From the NCBI GenBank assembly GCA_033584155.1, contig CP138355.1, forward strand, positions 1-64,000: DNA of 64,000 bases. Reading direction: 5' to 3'. Origin of the DNA: Candidatus Electrothrix scaldis. GTDB taxonomy: Bacteria > Desulfobacterota > Desulfobulbia > Desulfobulbales > Desulfobulbaceae. Shown here piece by piece: positions 49,185 to 58,048 of the stretch. Position 1 is the stretch's first letter; each line of letters opens with the position of its first letter. The position numbers and the translations under genes were made by a program. The notes beneath the pieces were generated by a model, which saw only the letters and a program-made list of their open reading frames with translations, ran no database searches and had not been told where the DNA came from.

Positions 49185-49793
49185 TCAGAAGGTCACTCCC
49201 ACCAAGAGCTTAAAGGCGTTGAGGGGATCATTAGGCTCTTCGCTGCCGTTATTGGAGATGTGGTGGTAGCGTGATTCCATGAGCAGTTTCCGATCACCTT
49301 TCCAGGCATACTCCAGCCCAAGACCGAATTGATAATTCCCGTTCAGGTCGGCCCCCATACCGGGAATATCAGCAAAATTATAGACCGGCCCGCCGCCGCC
49401 AAACAGGTAGGGCTGCCAGACAGGGTCTGCGGTAAAGGTGTAGGCACCCAGGAAGTTGATGCCCAACATTACCGATTCGTCAGGGCTGACCACCAGAGAG
49501 AGCGGCACTTCGAGAAAGATGGAGTGAAAGCCCTTGTACCAGCCGGAACCCATCTCATCAATGATCCGATGATTATAGCGGGGGATCAGCTCCAAGGTCG
49601 TTACCCGCTCTTCGGTCTCTCCCCAGCCTGGTACGGATTGCCCATAGCCACCAAGGAACACCCGACTATCCCCGGAAAAATCGAAAGGATCAACCAATTC
49701 TGCGGCATCGGCCCCTCCCGCACCCAAGAACATTGTGACAACAAGGCAACACAGAACAGACAAGGGACGAAGGAACTGCATATATTTTTTCAT
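49185..49793 (-). CDS. PagL-like acyloxyacyl hydrolase (lipid A 3-O-deacylase family)
   Basis: Outer-membrane beta-barrel of about 202 residues. It has a signal peptide (MKKYMQFLRPLSVLCCLVVTMFLGAGGADA) and alternating aromatic strands. The PagL active-site signature occurs near the C terminus: RYHHISNNGSEEPNDPLNAFKLLVGVTF, with His, Ser and a downstream Glu/Asn. Such enzymes trim lipid A and change LPS immunogenicity or permeability. The frame extends 27 codons further upstream without family sense; ATG 49793 begins the signal peptide. Confidence 0.75.
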   Translation of the reverse strand: MKKYMQFLRPLSVLCCLVVTMFLGAGGADAAELVDPFDFSGDSRVFLGGYGQSVPGWGETEERVTTLELIPRYNHRIIDEMGSGWYKGFHSIFLEVPLSLVVSPDESVMLGINFLGAYTFTADPVWQPYLFGGGGPVYNFADIPGMGADLNGNYQFGLGLEYAWKGDRKLLMESRYHHISNNGSEEPNDPLNAFKLLVGVTF

Positions 49794-49890
49794 AACAGTC
49801 TCTGGCAAAATGGGGTGGCAGAAAAAAGACGTTGACCGAACTGACTTCGATCTTAGCATAGCAACATTATTCAAAACAGCGACAAAAAAG

Positions 49891-50712
49891 TCAACAAGCT
49901 CCCAAGGGACCTGCTTCCTTTTCCACCTGCATCACCGGCCTCTGCAAGGCCTCTTCCATCGGAATCACCCTGCATTTACCCGTCAAACGCTGAAATAACA
50001 GATCGAATTCCGTACATAACAAGGCACTCTCTTTCTTCTGAAAGGTCGGGAGGTCGTGAAGCATGATAATATCCCCCGGACGAACTTTGCGCATAATTTT
50101 ATCTGCAAGCCCGACAATCTGGCGATTACCCCGATCAAGGGCCCGGCAGCTGTAATTCACCGCAAGCAGCCCTTCCTGCTCCAGTACCTTTTTCAGGCGT
50201 GGTCCGGTAATGCCGACCGGCGGACGAAACAACAAGGGACGAACTCCGGCGCGAACCAGTACCTTCTGGGTTCTGTGCAGATCCTCCTGAATACTCTCCG
50301 TACTGCGTAGCATGAGAAAATAATCATGATCCCAGCTATGATTCGCGATGCTGTGGCCTGCGGCCAGAATCTGAGCAATCAGCTCAGGATGCTCAGCAGC
50401 TTTTTTTCCGATAACAAAAAAGGTTGCAGGTAAAGCATAGCGGGCAAGGAGGTCCAGCAGGATGGGGGTGAATTCCGGGGAGGGGCCATCATCAAAGGTC
50501 AGGACAATGCCTTCCGTTCCTGGCTTTGCCCTGCTGATAACAGGTAGGAAAAAACTGATTCCCGGAAAGAATGGCGCAAGGAAGCAGAGGAGCAGGAAGA
50601 GCGATAAAGGGAGAAGGGCCAGGGGTGGAGTAATAAAAAAGCAGAGCACAGCCGACAACAAAGCGGCAATGCCGATTTTTTCGGCCTTACAAAGCTTAGC
50701 AGGAATCAACAT
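49891..50712 (-). CDS. Polysaccharide deacetylase (NodB homology) family protein
   Basis: A 273-residue protein. Two N-terminal hydrophobic segments (about 9-60) may anchor it in the inner membrane. The NodB domain starts at GIVLTFDDGPSPEFTPILLDLLARYALPATFFVIG (motif 1, catalytic Asp-Asp) and continues with AAGHSIANHSWDHDYFLM (motif 2, metal-binding HS-x-x-D-H) and LLFRPPVGI (motif 3). Removes acetyl or acyl groups from cell-wall or surface sugars. It stands alone, between the PagL-like unit and the two-CW gene, both also on the minus strand. Confidence 0.9.
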   Translation of the reverse strand: MLIPAKLCKAEKIGIAALLSAVLCFFITPPLALLPLSLFLLLCFLAPFFPGISFFLPVISRAKPGTEGIVLTFDDGPSPEFTPILLDLLARYALPATFFVIGKKAAEHPELIAQILAAGHSIANHSWDHDYFLMLRSTESIQEDLHRTQKVLVRAGVRPLLFRPPVGITGPRLKKVLEQEGLLAVNYSCRALDRGNRQIVGLADKIMRKVRPGDIIMLHDLPTFQKKESALLCTEFDLLFQRLTGKCRVIPMEEALQRPVMQVEKEAGPLGAC

Positions 50713-50772
50713 CGGCTGTTACGGAAGTATATCAATACGGGAAACTGGAAAAATATCAACAGCGAGGCAAGA

Positions 50773-50808
50773 CAAAAAAAACCGGGCTACGTGATCACAC
50801 GCGCCCGG
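50773..50808 (-). terminator. Intrinsic terminator after the two-CW gene
   Basis: CCGGGC (50782-50787) pairs with GCCCGG (50803-50808) across a loop containing the palindrome GTGATCAC. Followed on the minus strand by eight T's. Located 25 bases downstream of the two-CW gene stop. Confidence 0.85.
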
Positions 50809-50832
50809 CAGATTAAAAACCAAAGAGAAAGA

Positions 50833-51111
50833 CTATACAACAACAAGCAGCTCTGTATCTTCTTCTACCATCTGGTAAAAGTCACATTCACGACATTTAT
50901 TAAATTCTTCTATCACGCAGCCGAAGGTTCCCTCGGAAAGATATGCTGAGGCCACAACCCAACAGCAACGCCCTCCGTTCTTGCCACCATGAATCCCATC
51001 AGCTCGCTCATCAAGTGCGGCGGGGCATACTCCAAGGAGTACGGAATTTCTACCACCCAGCTCTCTGCCGCAGTCTTTAAACTCCCAGCAGTTTACATGT
51101 TCCCTGTCCAT
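50833..51111 (-). CDS. Two-CW domain protein
   Basis: A 92-residue small protein with the two-CW pattern: VNCWEFKDCGRE near the start, NGGRCCWVVASAY in the middle and a late CRECDFYQMVEED. The spaced C-W pairs and Cys residues suggest a metal site or disulphides. These proteins are frequent in Deltaproteobacteria, where they are often linked to signalling or redox proteins, but their function is not known. Starts with ATG preceded by GGAGGGTAATTT. Followed by a strong terminator. Confidence 0.85.
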   Translation of the reverse strand: MDREHVNCWEFKDCGRELGGRNSVLLGVCPAALDERADGIHGGKNGGRCCWVVASAYLSEGTFGCVIEEFNKCRECDFYQMVEEDTELLVVV

Positions 51112-51364
51112 AAATTACCCTCCCTGCCGAAAGCGAAAAAATTATCGAGTTAAATCAAGTTCAAAAAAACATACCGTTCGTTATTTACAGTATAATTATT
51201 TGTACTAAATTTTGCAAGCAAAAAGCTTTCGACAACCTTCTTTTCTTCGTGCCACAATGTATTATATCCACTTGATACATGGTATTTATTGAACAACCAG
51301 AACGCACACGCACTCCCATGCGACCTGGGAAGAAAAAAAAACACCCACCATCCAGTTCAAAAGT
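51112..51364. other. Intergenic region before the SulP transporter gene
   Basis: About 250 AT-rich bases on the downstream side of the SulP gene. A T-tract is visible on the minus strand but no clear hairpin. No gene recognised. Confidence 0.3.
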
Positions 51365-52942
51365 TTACACAGGTGAGTAATCTTCAAAGCCATCCACAGC
51401 AACAGTGTACTCAGGGTCTTCAATGATATCGACCTGAATAAGCTTATCTGCCTTATGGATGAGCTTACGACAATCAGGACTCAGGTGCTGCAAACTGATG
51501 TTTTTGCCAGCCTGCTCATATTTCTGGGCCAATTTATTAATGGCTTCAATTCCGGAATGGTCGGCAACCCGGGATTCCTTAAAATCGATGATGACCTCAT
51601 CAGGGTCGTTTTCCACATCAAACTTACTGTTGAACATCTGGACCGAACCAAAGAAGAGTGGCCCGAATATCTCATAATGTTTGACCCCGTTTTCATCAAT
51701 ACGCTTTCGCGCCCGAATGCGAATGGCATTCTCCCAGGCAAAAACCAAGGCTGAAACAACAACCCCGGCAAGGACAGCAATGGCCAGATCAAAAACCACG
51801 GTTAAGACGGTGACCAGGAGGATAACCAGGGCATCGGACAGAGGAATCTTATCAAGAACCCCAAAGGTGCTCCAGGCAAAGGTTCCAAGAACAACCATAA
51901 ACATCAGGCCAACCAAGGCTGCCACCGGAATCATCCCGATATATGTGGAACCAAAGAGGATAAACATAAGCAGGGATAAGGCTGCCACAATTCCAGATAA
52001 GCGCCCCCGCCCACCGGATTTAATATTAATGATGCTCTGGCCGATCATGGCGCAACCGCCCATGCCACCCAGAAAGCCGTTCACCATATTTGCTACCCCC
52101 TGAGCAATGCTTTCCTTATTGGCATTGCCATGCGTATTGGTCAGTTCATCAATAAGATTCAAGGTCATCAGGGATTCAATCAAACCAACAGAGGCAATAA
52201 TTGCCGCATAAGGAAAGATAAAATAAAGCGTTTCCAGGCTGAAAGGCACAGCCGGAACATGGAACACCGGTAAGCCAGCCTTAATCCCCTCACCACCTTT
52301 TGCCTGGACAAAGGAAAGGACCGTCTCAGTCTCAATTCCGGTAAAAATAACCAGCAAGGCCACCGTAATGATAGCCACCAAGGCGGCTGGCACCTTAGTC
52401 GTGAACTTGGGCAGGAGATAAAGTATAGCCATAGTAAGGCCAACAAGCCCCAACATGGTATAGAGAGGAGTGCCCTGCATCCACGCACCGCCCGCCTTAA
52501 ACATCTCCAGCTGGGCAAGGAAGATAACGATGGCCAGGCCATTGACAAAGCCCATCATAACTGGATGCGGGATCAGGCGAACAAATTTGCCAAAGCGAAA
52601 AATACCAGCCAGCATCTGGAGCACACCAACAAGCAGCAGGGTGACAAAGAGGTATTGCAAGCCAGCGCCCTCCCCTCCCATTTCAGTACCTGTTTTGACT
52701 AAGGAGACCATTACAACGGCGGTGGCACCGGTTGCACCGGAGATCATCCCTGGGCGACCTCCGATCACGGAGGTTACCAGGCCCATCATAAAGGCCCCGT
52801 ACAGCCCAACAATCGGCGATATACCGGCAATAAAGGCAAAGGCGACGGCCTCCGGGACGAGGGCGATAGCGACCGTCAATCCAGAAAGGACATCGTCTTT
52901 TATTGAACCTCTTTTATGCTCTATGAACTTAAATCTCTTCAT
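51365..52942 (-). CDS. SulP-family anion transporter with STAS domain
   Basis: A 525-residue inner-membrane transporter. The N terminus has KDDVLSGLTVAIALVPEAVAFAFIAGISPIVGLYGAFMMG, the SulP signature region. Ten or more helices follow (including GGMGGCAMIGQSIINIKSGGRGRLSGIVAALSLL), ending in a cytoplasmic STAS domain (about 420-525, EVIIDFKESRVADHSGIEAINKL). SulP proteins carry sulphate, bicarbonate or other anions; a sulphur-cycling host would make sulphate or bicarbonate plausible, but the sequence does not decide. Single-gene transcript. Confidence 0.92.
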   Translation of the reverse strand: MKRFKFIEHKRGSIKDDVLSGLTVAIALVPEAVAFAFIAGISPIVGLYGAFMMGLVTSVIGGRPGMISGATGATAVVMVSLVKTGTEMGGEGAGLQYLFVTLLLVGVLQMLAGIFRFGKFVRLIPHPVMMGFVNGLAIVIFLAQLEMFKAGGAWMQGTPLYTMLGLVGLTMAILYLLPKFTTKVPAALVAIITVALLVIFTGIETETVLSFVQAKGGEGIKAGLPVFHVPAVPFSLETLYFIFPYAAIIASVGLIESLMTLNLIDELTNTHGNANKESIAQGVANMVNGFLGGMGGCAMIGQSIINIKSGGRGRLSGIVAALSLLMFILFGSTYIGMIPVAALVGLMFMVVLGTFAWSTFGVLDKIPLSDALVILLVTVLTVVFDLAIAVLAGVVVSALVFAWENAIRIRARKRIDENGVKHYEIFGPLFFGSVQMFNSKFDVENDPDEVIIDFKESRVADHSGIEAINKLAQKYEQAGKNISLQHLSPDCRKLIHKADKLIQVDIIEDPEYTVAVDGFEDYSPV

Positions 52943-53289
52943 CTTTCTTTACATCCATCTCCTTCATGCGTCATATAAGCATAGACCGGCATAAACAAGC
53001 TGAACCACTCCTGTGTTTTGGGTTTTTAAAAATACAAAAATTGTAACATCGGCGTAAAGGGGCTGTTTATAGCATTTATTCGCCCTCAAGGGAATGATTC
53101 TTTTTGGTGATAGGGGGAGATTTCCGGCAAAAGGGGCACAATGGGGGATCTGGGAGTTTTGATCAGAGGAGGGAAAGCAACTGGCTGTTGACAATAAGGT
53201 TTATTCACTGTTACTCTACGGAAAGTAATCTATGTCCCTTCTAACATATAGAACAATAAGCAATTAAACATTTTTCATAGACCACATCA
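52943..53289. other. Divergent intergenic region with promoter motif copy 3
   Basis: A 350-base region between the SulP gene (minus) and the membrane-protein gene (plus). It holds the third copy of the repeated promoter-like motif at 53186-53214 and no gene. The rest shows no further structure. Confidence 0.4.
53186..53214 (+). promoter_or_regulatory. Repeated promoter-like motif, copy 3
   Basis: TGTTGACAATAAGGTTTATT then CACTGTTAC. It matches copies 1 and 2 (36064-36093, 36821-36849) at about 23 of 29 positions, including TTGACAAT and CTGTTAC. About 75 bases before the ATG at 53290. Confidence 0.6.
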
Positions 53290-53748
53290 ATGCTCAACAT
53301 ACTCTTATTCCTCAGCGCCTTTATCGTTCTAGTCTCCGGTTTTGTTATCTTTTATGGTTATACTTACAGAAAATGGGCATCAAAGCAGTCCATTATTGGC
53401 ACATGGAAGTTTACAGGACAAGATTTTTCAGTGACTTATCAGTTCGTTGAGGAAAATAAAGACGGTGGATTATTTTACAGATTACACGAAGGTAAAGAAA
53501 ATCGATTTCGAGTCTTTGGCAGATGGCTATTACAGGACTATAGTAATTTAAAATTATTACCATTATCTTCTGAACTACCAGAGCGATTCATAATAGGTGA
53601 GGAGCACCCAGCTAAATTACACTTCATTATCGACCAAGAGAATAAAATAACCATTTCTGAAGGAAATCAAAACTTTAACATGGAAAAAATTGAGAGAGAT
53701 ATAAAAGAGGAGTTTGATTCTCCAGCTAAGAAAGAAATGAATAACTAA
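53290..53748 (+). CDS. Membrane-anchored hypothetical protein
   Basis: A 152-residue protein with one N-terminal membrane helix (LLFLSAFIVLVSGFVIFYGYT) and a lipocalin-like soluble domain: GTWKFTGQDFSVTYQFVEE, RFRVFGRWLLQDYSNLKLLPL and KLHFIIDQENKITI strands. The pattern looks like the 'GTW' lipocalin-related family that binds small hydrophobic molecules, but the match is weak. It follows copy 3 of the repeated promoter-like motif, making it the third short gene with this upstream sequence. Low GC. Confidence 0.55.
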   Translation: MLNILLFLSAFIVLVSGFVIFYGYTYRKWASKQSIIGTWKFTGQDFSVTYQFVEENKDGGLFYRLHEGKENRFRVFGRWLLQDYSNLKLLPLSSELPERFIIGEEHPAKLHFIIDQENKITISEGNQNFNMEKIERDIKEEFDSPAKKEMNN

Positions 53749-53842
53749 ATGCAACATCATTCGTTTTTTATTTACTGGACGCGCGACAAAAATAAAATTA
53801 ATTTAATAATATTAAATCATTCTCCATCCCTCCCCTTCTTAA

Positions 53843-54868
53843 TTACCCTATCCCCTTCCTTGCCTCAACAGGCGTCTTCCCGGACCAACGCTTAAAGGCC
53901 TTTCGGAAGCCCCGGTCACTCTCAAAACCCAGCCGAAAGGATACCTCATCAATACTGAGGCTCTTATCCGCCAGCATCCCCATTGCATTCACATAGCGCA
54001 CCTCCCCCAACAGATTCGCTGGCGTAACCCCCTCCGGCATACGCCGCCGTAAGGTGCAGGTGCTCATCCCCATACTCCGGGCCAAACCATCCACTGAATA
54101 ATCCCCCTTCATCGCATTACACATGGCTACCCGGCGGATATCCGCAAGACCATCGGCCCGGTCCAAACCGAGCTCCTGGCGAAGGCGTTGCAGCCGCTGC
54201 TCCAGCGACGAACGCATCTCCTGCCCCCCTCTCTTATTGGAGCGCTTCTTCAGTTCCTGGCTACTGAACACCAGCGCATTAAATTCCGCCCCAAAACTCA
54301 CAGGCACACCGAAAAATTCCCTATAGGTGGCAACTGGCCCACGAGCCCTATGGCGGAACTGAACCCGAGTCAATAAGCCCTCACCAAAACATTCCCGAGT
54401 GATTCGCGCCCCGATACCGAGCCCGATTTCTGCACTCATTCCCTGATCCACATCGCTCAGGGGTTGGCGGGTACGAAAAAAGGTCTCTTGCGAACCGGAA
54501 ATAGCCCTGATCTCAAGGCGATCAGCAAAGAGATCGCAATGATTGACAAAAATATCCAGCATGCTCTGTGCATCAGGCGCACGTAGAAAGAGCTGTCCTG
54601 GCGTACCGAAATAGGACATCGGGGCAACCCGCGCCAATTCCAGCGCCACGTTCCGTTCCGGGAACTTTCTGATCAGCATCTGGAAAAATTTTTCAAAAAA
54701 TTCTTCCGGCAGGTAATTTTCAGGATCAATAAGTCGACCGGGGTCGATATTTGTTTCCTTACTAATGTATTCGACAGACAAACCAAGATACGCAGCAAAA
54801 AAAACAGTAACGGTCCCCATACTGCTGAGGATGCGGTATTCCTGAGGTATTTCACGGGGAGACGGCAT
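53843..54868 (-). CDS. AraC-family transcriptional regulator
   Basis: A 341-residue regulator. The N-terminal ~200 residues match the arabinose-binding-like sensor domain found in OruR/ArgR-type AraC proteins (ALELARVAPMSYFGTPGQLFLRAPDAQSMLDIF). The C-terminal ~100 residues form the AraC double helix-turn-helix, with DGLARSMGMSTCTLRRRMPEG and MLADKSLSIDEVSFRLGFESDRGFRKAFKRWSGKTPVEARK. The last part is the canonical second HTH with GF-x-S-x-x-x-F-R-R-AFKRW. No adjacent operon on its strand; the target is unknown. Confidence 0.92.
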   Translation of the reverse strand: MPSPREIPQEYRILSSMGTVTVFFAAYLGLSVEYISKETNIDPGRLIDPENYLPEEFFEKFFQMLIRKFPERNVALELARVAPMSYFGTPGQLFLRAPDAQSMLDIFVNHCDLFADRLEIRAISGSQETFFRTRQPLSDVDQGMSAEIGLGIGARITRECFGEGLLTRVQFRHRARGPVATYREFFGVPVSFGAEFNALVFSSQELKKRSNKRGGQEMRSSLEQRLQRLRQELGLDRADGLADIRRVAMCNAMKGDYSVDGLARSMGMSTCTLRRRMPEGVTPANLLGEVRYVNAMGMLADKSLSIDEVSFRLGFESDRGFRKAFKRWSGKTPVEARKGIG

Positions 54869-55154
54869 ACATTTTCCCTCACAAATAATCTGATATCTCT
54901 CTCCTTCTTCCCTTGACGAGAAAGTTCCGCTTTTTGCAGCTTCAGATCATAGAAAATGACCACAAAATCACGTAATCTTTAAATATAGAGAGAAGAAAGA
55001 ACAAATTAATCAAGACGACTTCCGGGATATTTTTCCAGCAAAAGGAAAAGAACGGCCCGAAAAAATAACAAGACAATACGTCATTATACCAGACAGTTTT
55101 TCAATTGATGATCTGAAAATTTCATCAGGAAAAACAAAACAGGGAGGATACGCT

Positions 55155-55295
55155 ATGATTTCCCGAGATGCTGTACGAATATTAATGCTTAGCCCACTCT
55201 ATTTCCATCTTAATGCCCGGCAACGCCTCAACCTTGTAAGAGAATACAGCCTGGCTATGAATAGTTTTTCTCTGACCACAGAAAAAAAAACATGA
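55155..55295 (+). CDS. Conserved-looking 46-residue small protein
   Basis: A small ORF, MISRDAVRILMLSPLYFHLN then ARQRLNLVREYSLAMNSFSLTTEKKT. AGGGAGG lies seven bases before the ATG, a strong ribosome binding site. The amphipathic N-terminal half, RILMLSPLYF, resembles small conserved proteins I recall in anaerobic Deltaproteobacteria near radical-SAM-type genes; no database check is possible here. It lies about 95 bases before the radical-SAM-like/CAP fusion gene on the same strand and could be a precursor peptide or partner of it. Confidence 0.6.
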   Translation: MISRDAVRILMLSPLYFHLNARQRLNLVREYSLAMNSFSLTTEKKT

Positions 55296-55389
55296 CCATA
55301 AGACATTAATTTTTCCCCATGAGGACATGGACGAAGGAAAAAATTAAACAACGCTTTCATAGATGAGCAAGTAAAAAAAGGAGGTCACT

Positions 55390-56601
55390 ATGAATTCAAG
55401 CCCTGAAATATCCCTTATTGACCTATTCCTGACATTGCCCTGTACATGCACAAACAGTACACTGGAGGTAAACAGTAATCCGCGCAGGATGTCTCCCCGC
55501 ACCCTGGACCGGGCCATTGACTGGATTGCCGGACATGCCACACAGAATGTACAGCTTGTTTTTCGGGGCAGCGAGGATCCTTCTCTGACCCTGGACCTGA
55601 TAGAACGAGCAGCCTCCCGCTGCCAAAAATGGGAGATCTGTCATCCGGTACATTTCACGCTCACTCTCGTCATCCATTCCCTGGACCTTGACGAGCAACT
55701 TGCCGCCCAACTTGCGGCCTGGAATGTGGAATATCTGTTTTCCTGTGATGAATATGACTCAAGTCACCAGAGGACACGGGACGACAAACGCATTGATAAC
55801 CTGGTTGATGTTATGGACAGTCACATTATGCAGACTCGGCTTTCTATCAATCCAGAAGGAAAGGTATTTACCTGCCCGCCCATGACCTTCCTGCCCAAAC
55901 AGGACAGGCTTTTGCTCGGTGAACTCGGCGATGTATTCAAGTGGGATGATATTGAGAAGAACCTAAAGACTTTTCAAGAGGAACTGGAGGAGGAACTACA
56001 GGAGGGGAAAAATAAGGAAGAGGCAACAAGCTGCCAACATTTGAGAAAAAAATCTCCCCTGGCTATGGGGGCAATCGGAGTGCTCTGCGTTCTGTTGTCT
56101 TTACCGCTGTCTTTACCGATAAGCACGACAGTGGCTGAAGTAAGGCCCCATGGCGTCGACTCTGTTGCCATGACGATCGCTCATAATCAATGGCGCGTGC
56201 AGGTTGATGCCCCTGCCCTGATCTGGTCTGACACCTTGGCAACCAGTGCCCTGAATTGGTCCGAACAGCTGGCAGCAGATGGTTGCCTGATGAAACACAG
56301 CACCGGCGGCAGCTATGGAGAAAATATCTATTGGGCAAGCCCTCTGTCCTTCTCTGATGGAACAAGGATCGTGCAGGGAATAAAGGACCAGGATGTGGTT
56401 GACGCCTGGGGAAGTGAGATCACCTTTTACGACTATGCATCAAACAGCTGCAAGGGCGGCGTCTGCGGCCATTACACCCAAATGGTTTGGAAGGACACGC
56501 GAGAGGTGGGTTGCGGAATGACAGTGTGCGGCGACCAGGAACAGATCTGGGTCTGCCAGTATTCCCCTGCCGGAAATATGATGGGGCAAAGGCCGTATTA
56601 A
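55390..56601 (+). CDS. Degenerate radical-SAM/SPASM-like region fused via membrane helix to CAP domain
   Basis: A 403-residue, three-part protein. Residues 1-185 follow radical-SAM order: LFLTLPCTCTNSTLEVN in the place of the Fe-S motif, MSPRTLDRAIDWI, VQLVFRGSEDPSL in place of the GGEP loop, YLFSCDEYDSSHQRTRDD like the SxDG segment, and RLSINPEGKVFTCPPM like a SPASM strand. The C-x3-C-x2-C cluster is missing, so catalysis by the usual mechanism is unlikely. A membrane helix at about 226-246 leads to an extracytoplasmic CAP/SCP domain with H303, GENIYWAS, and GHYTQMVWKDTREVGCG. AAGGAGGTCAC precedes the ATG. This combination is new to me. The CAP domain may bind sterol-like ligands or the cell wall. 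Confidence 0.8.
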   Translation: MNSSPEISLIDLFLTLPCTCTNSTLEVNSNPRRMSPRTLDRAIDWIAGHATQNVQLVFRGSEDPSLTLDLIERAASRCQKWEICHPVHFTLTLVIHSLDLDEQLAAQLAAWNVEYLFSCDEYDSSHQRTRDDKRIDNLVDVMDSHIMQTRLSINPEGKVFTCPPMTFLPKQDRLLLGELGDVFKWDDIEKNLKTFQEELEEELQEGKNKEEATSCQHLRKKSPLAMGAIGVLCVLLSLPLSLPISTTVAEVRPHGVDSVAMTIAHNQWRVQVDAPALIWSDTLATSALNWSEQLAADGCLMKHSTGGSYGENIYWASPLSFSDGTRIVQGIKDQDVVDAWGSEITFYDYASNSCKGGVCGHYTQMVWKDTREVGCGMTVCGDQEQIWVCQYSPAGNMMGQRPY

Positions 56602-56638
56602 ATTCGGGAAGGAAGACAAGGACACTTTTTCACGAAGC

Positions 56639-58048
56639 TCAGAAATATATCCCTTTGACTCCCTCCTCCTGCTCTTCATGATAACCGGCCAAAATGCGCT
56701 TAGCCATTTCCCAGGCCTGTTTATGCATATCATTAATCCCGATCCCCTGCCAGCCAAAGCCACAGAGATGCAAATTTTTATGCGTGTCCAGCACCTGCCG
56801 CCGCCAGTCCAGCAGCGCAGGATATCCCTCTTCTAATTGGGGAATACCATAGTTAGGACGCAGGACCCGACTGAATACCGGTGGCTCAGGCAGATCCATA
56901 AGCTGCTTCAGATCCTCATAGACCTTTTCCACCAATTCCTCATCGCTCAAGTCAAGCCGCTCAGGATGCCTGCGCCCGCCAACCAGGGCCTCCATAAGGG
57001 CATGCCCTTCAGGTGCCCTTCCTGGAAACATATGTGAAGAAAATAAGGCTCCCAGGGCAAAACGATGTTCTTGCTCCGGGGCAAGATAGCCAAAGCCAAA
57101 GGGGATATCGGCCTTATCGGTAAAACCAAGGGCTACAGTGGCGATTCGAGCCTCAGGAATCTGGGCACAAGGAGGAGCAGGGAGCTCGCTCCCTTCAAGC
57201 AACTTCAAGCAGCTATTCACCGGCAGGGCAATAATCAGGTGACGAGCATGCAACTCCAGCTGGCCGGTTCTTACCAACCAGCCCTTATCGACCTGGACTA
57301 TAGAACGGGCTGCGGTCCGATACATAATTTCCTGATTAGGAATCAGCTTGGCAGCCATTGCCTGTGGCAGACGCGCCATTCCCGCCTTAAAGCTGGTCAT
57401 GGAAGGCAGTCCTTTTTTCTTCCCACTCTCTTTGCCACGTTCCTTACGGGCTGCCCACAGCTTCCGCACCGCCCCTTTCAACACCGAGCCGTGCGCCTGC
57501 TCTAAATTATGCAGACCAGGCATAACCGCTTCCAGCTTCAGCCGTTCAATATCACCGGCATAGGTCCCGGTAAAAACAGCATCGGCAAAAGGCAGCAAGG
57601 ATTTACCAAAACGATGCTCCATCCATTGCGCCACCGTAGGTTCATCCGTAAGAGGCCTTTTCCAGAGATCAGCAAGAACCCGGAGCTTGGCCGTCCAGGG
57701 CACCAGAGGCGCCTTAAGAATTTTTCCTGGACTCTGGGGAATGAGCTGCAGTTTTCCATCCAGACAGATATAACGAACAAACTCCGATAAAGGGGCCTTC
57801 TCAACCTCCTCAACCAGACCGGCCTCATGGACGAGGACCCGGCTTTCCAGGGCATTGTCGAGGAATCCATGTGCCCCGCCCTCAGCAAGATAGCCCTCCT
57901 CAATATGCGATCGGACAGCACCTCCGGGATGATCTCCCTGTTCGATAATCAGTAAAGAGATATTCGGCTCTTTATGTTTCAGAAAGGTAGCAGCTGCCAG
58001 CCCGGACAGACCGGCACCGATAATTAAGACATCAGCAGATGATTGCAT
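56639..58048 (-). CDS. hemG: Protoporphyrinogen oxidase (HemY type)
   Basis: A 469-residue FAD flavoprotein that oxidises protoporphyrinogen IX to protoporphyrin IX in haem synthesis. The N terminus has the dinucleotide-binding VLIIGAGLSGLAAATFL and IIEQGDHPGGAVRS. The C terminus has HLCGFGWQGIGINDMHKQA with the FAD-binding GxGI element. The family-typical central block (MTSFKAGMARLPQAMAAKL) is present. Oxygen-dependent-type enzyme, though anaerobes can use other acceptors. Stands alone on the minus strand, convergent with the CAP-fusion gene. Confidence 0.92.
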   Translation of the reverse strand: MQSSADVLIIGAGLSGLAAATFLKHKEPNISLLIIEQGDHPGGAVRSHIEEGYLAEGGAHGFLDNALESRVLVHEAGLVEEVEKAPLSEFVRYICLDGKLQLIPQSPGKILKAPLVPWTAKLRVLADLWKRPLTDEPTVAQWMEHRFGKSLLPFADAVFTGTYAGDIERLKLEAVMPGLHNLEQAHGSVLKGAVRKLWAARKERGKESGKKKGLPSMTSFKAGMARLPQAMAAKLIPNQEIMYRTAARSIVQVDKGWLVRTGQLELHARHLIIALPVNSCLKLLEGSELPAPPCAQIPEARIATVALGFTDKADIPFGFGYLAPEQEHRFALGALFSSHMFPGRAPEGHALMEALVGGRRHPERLDLSDEELVEKVYEDLKQLMDLPEPPVFSRVLRPNYGIPQLEEGYPALLDWRRQVLDTHKNLHLCGFGWQGIGINDMHKQAWEMAKRILAGYHEEQEEGVKGIYF

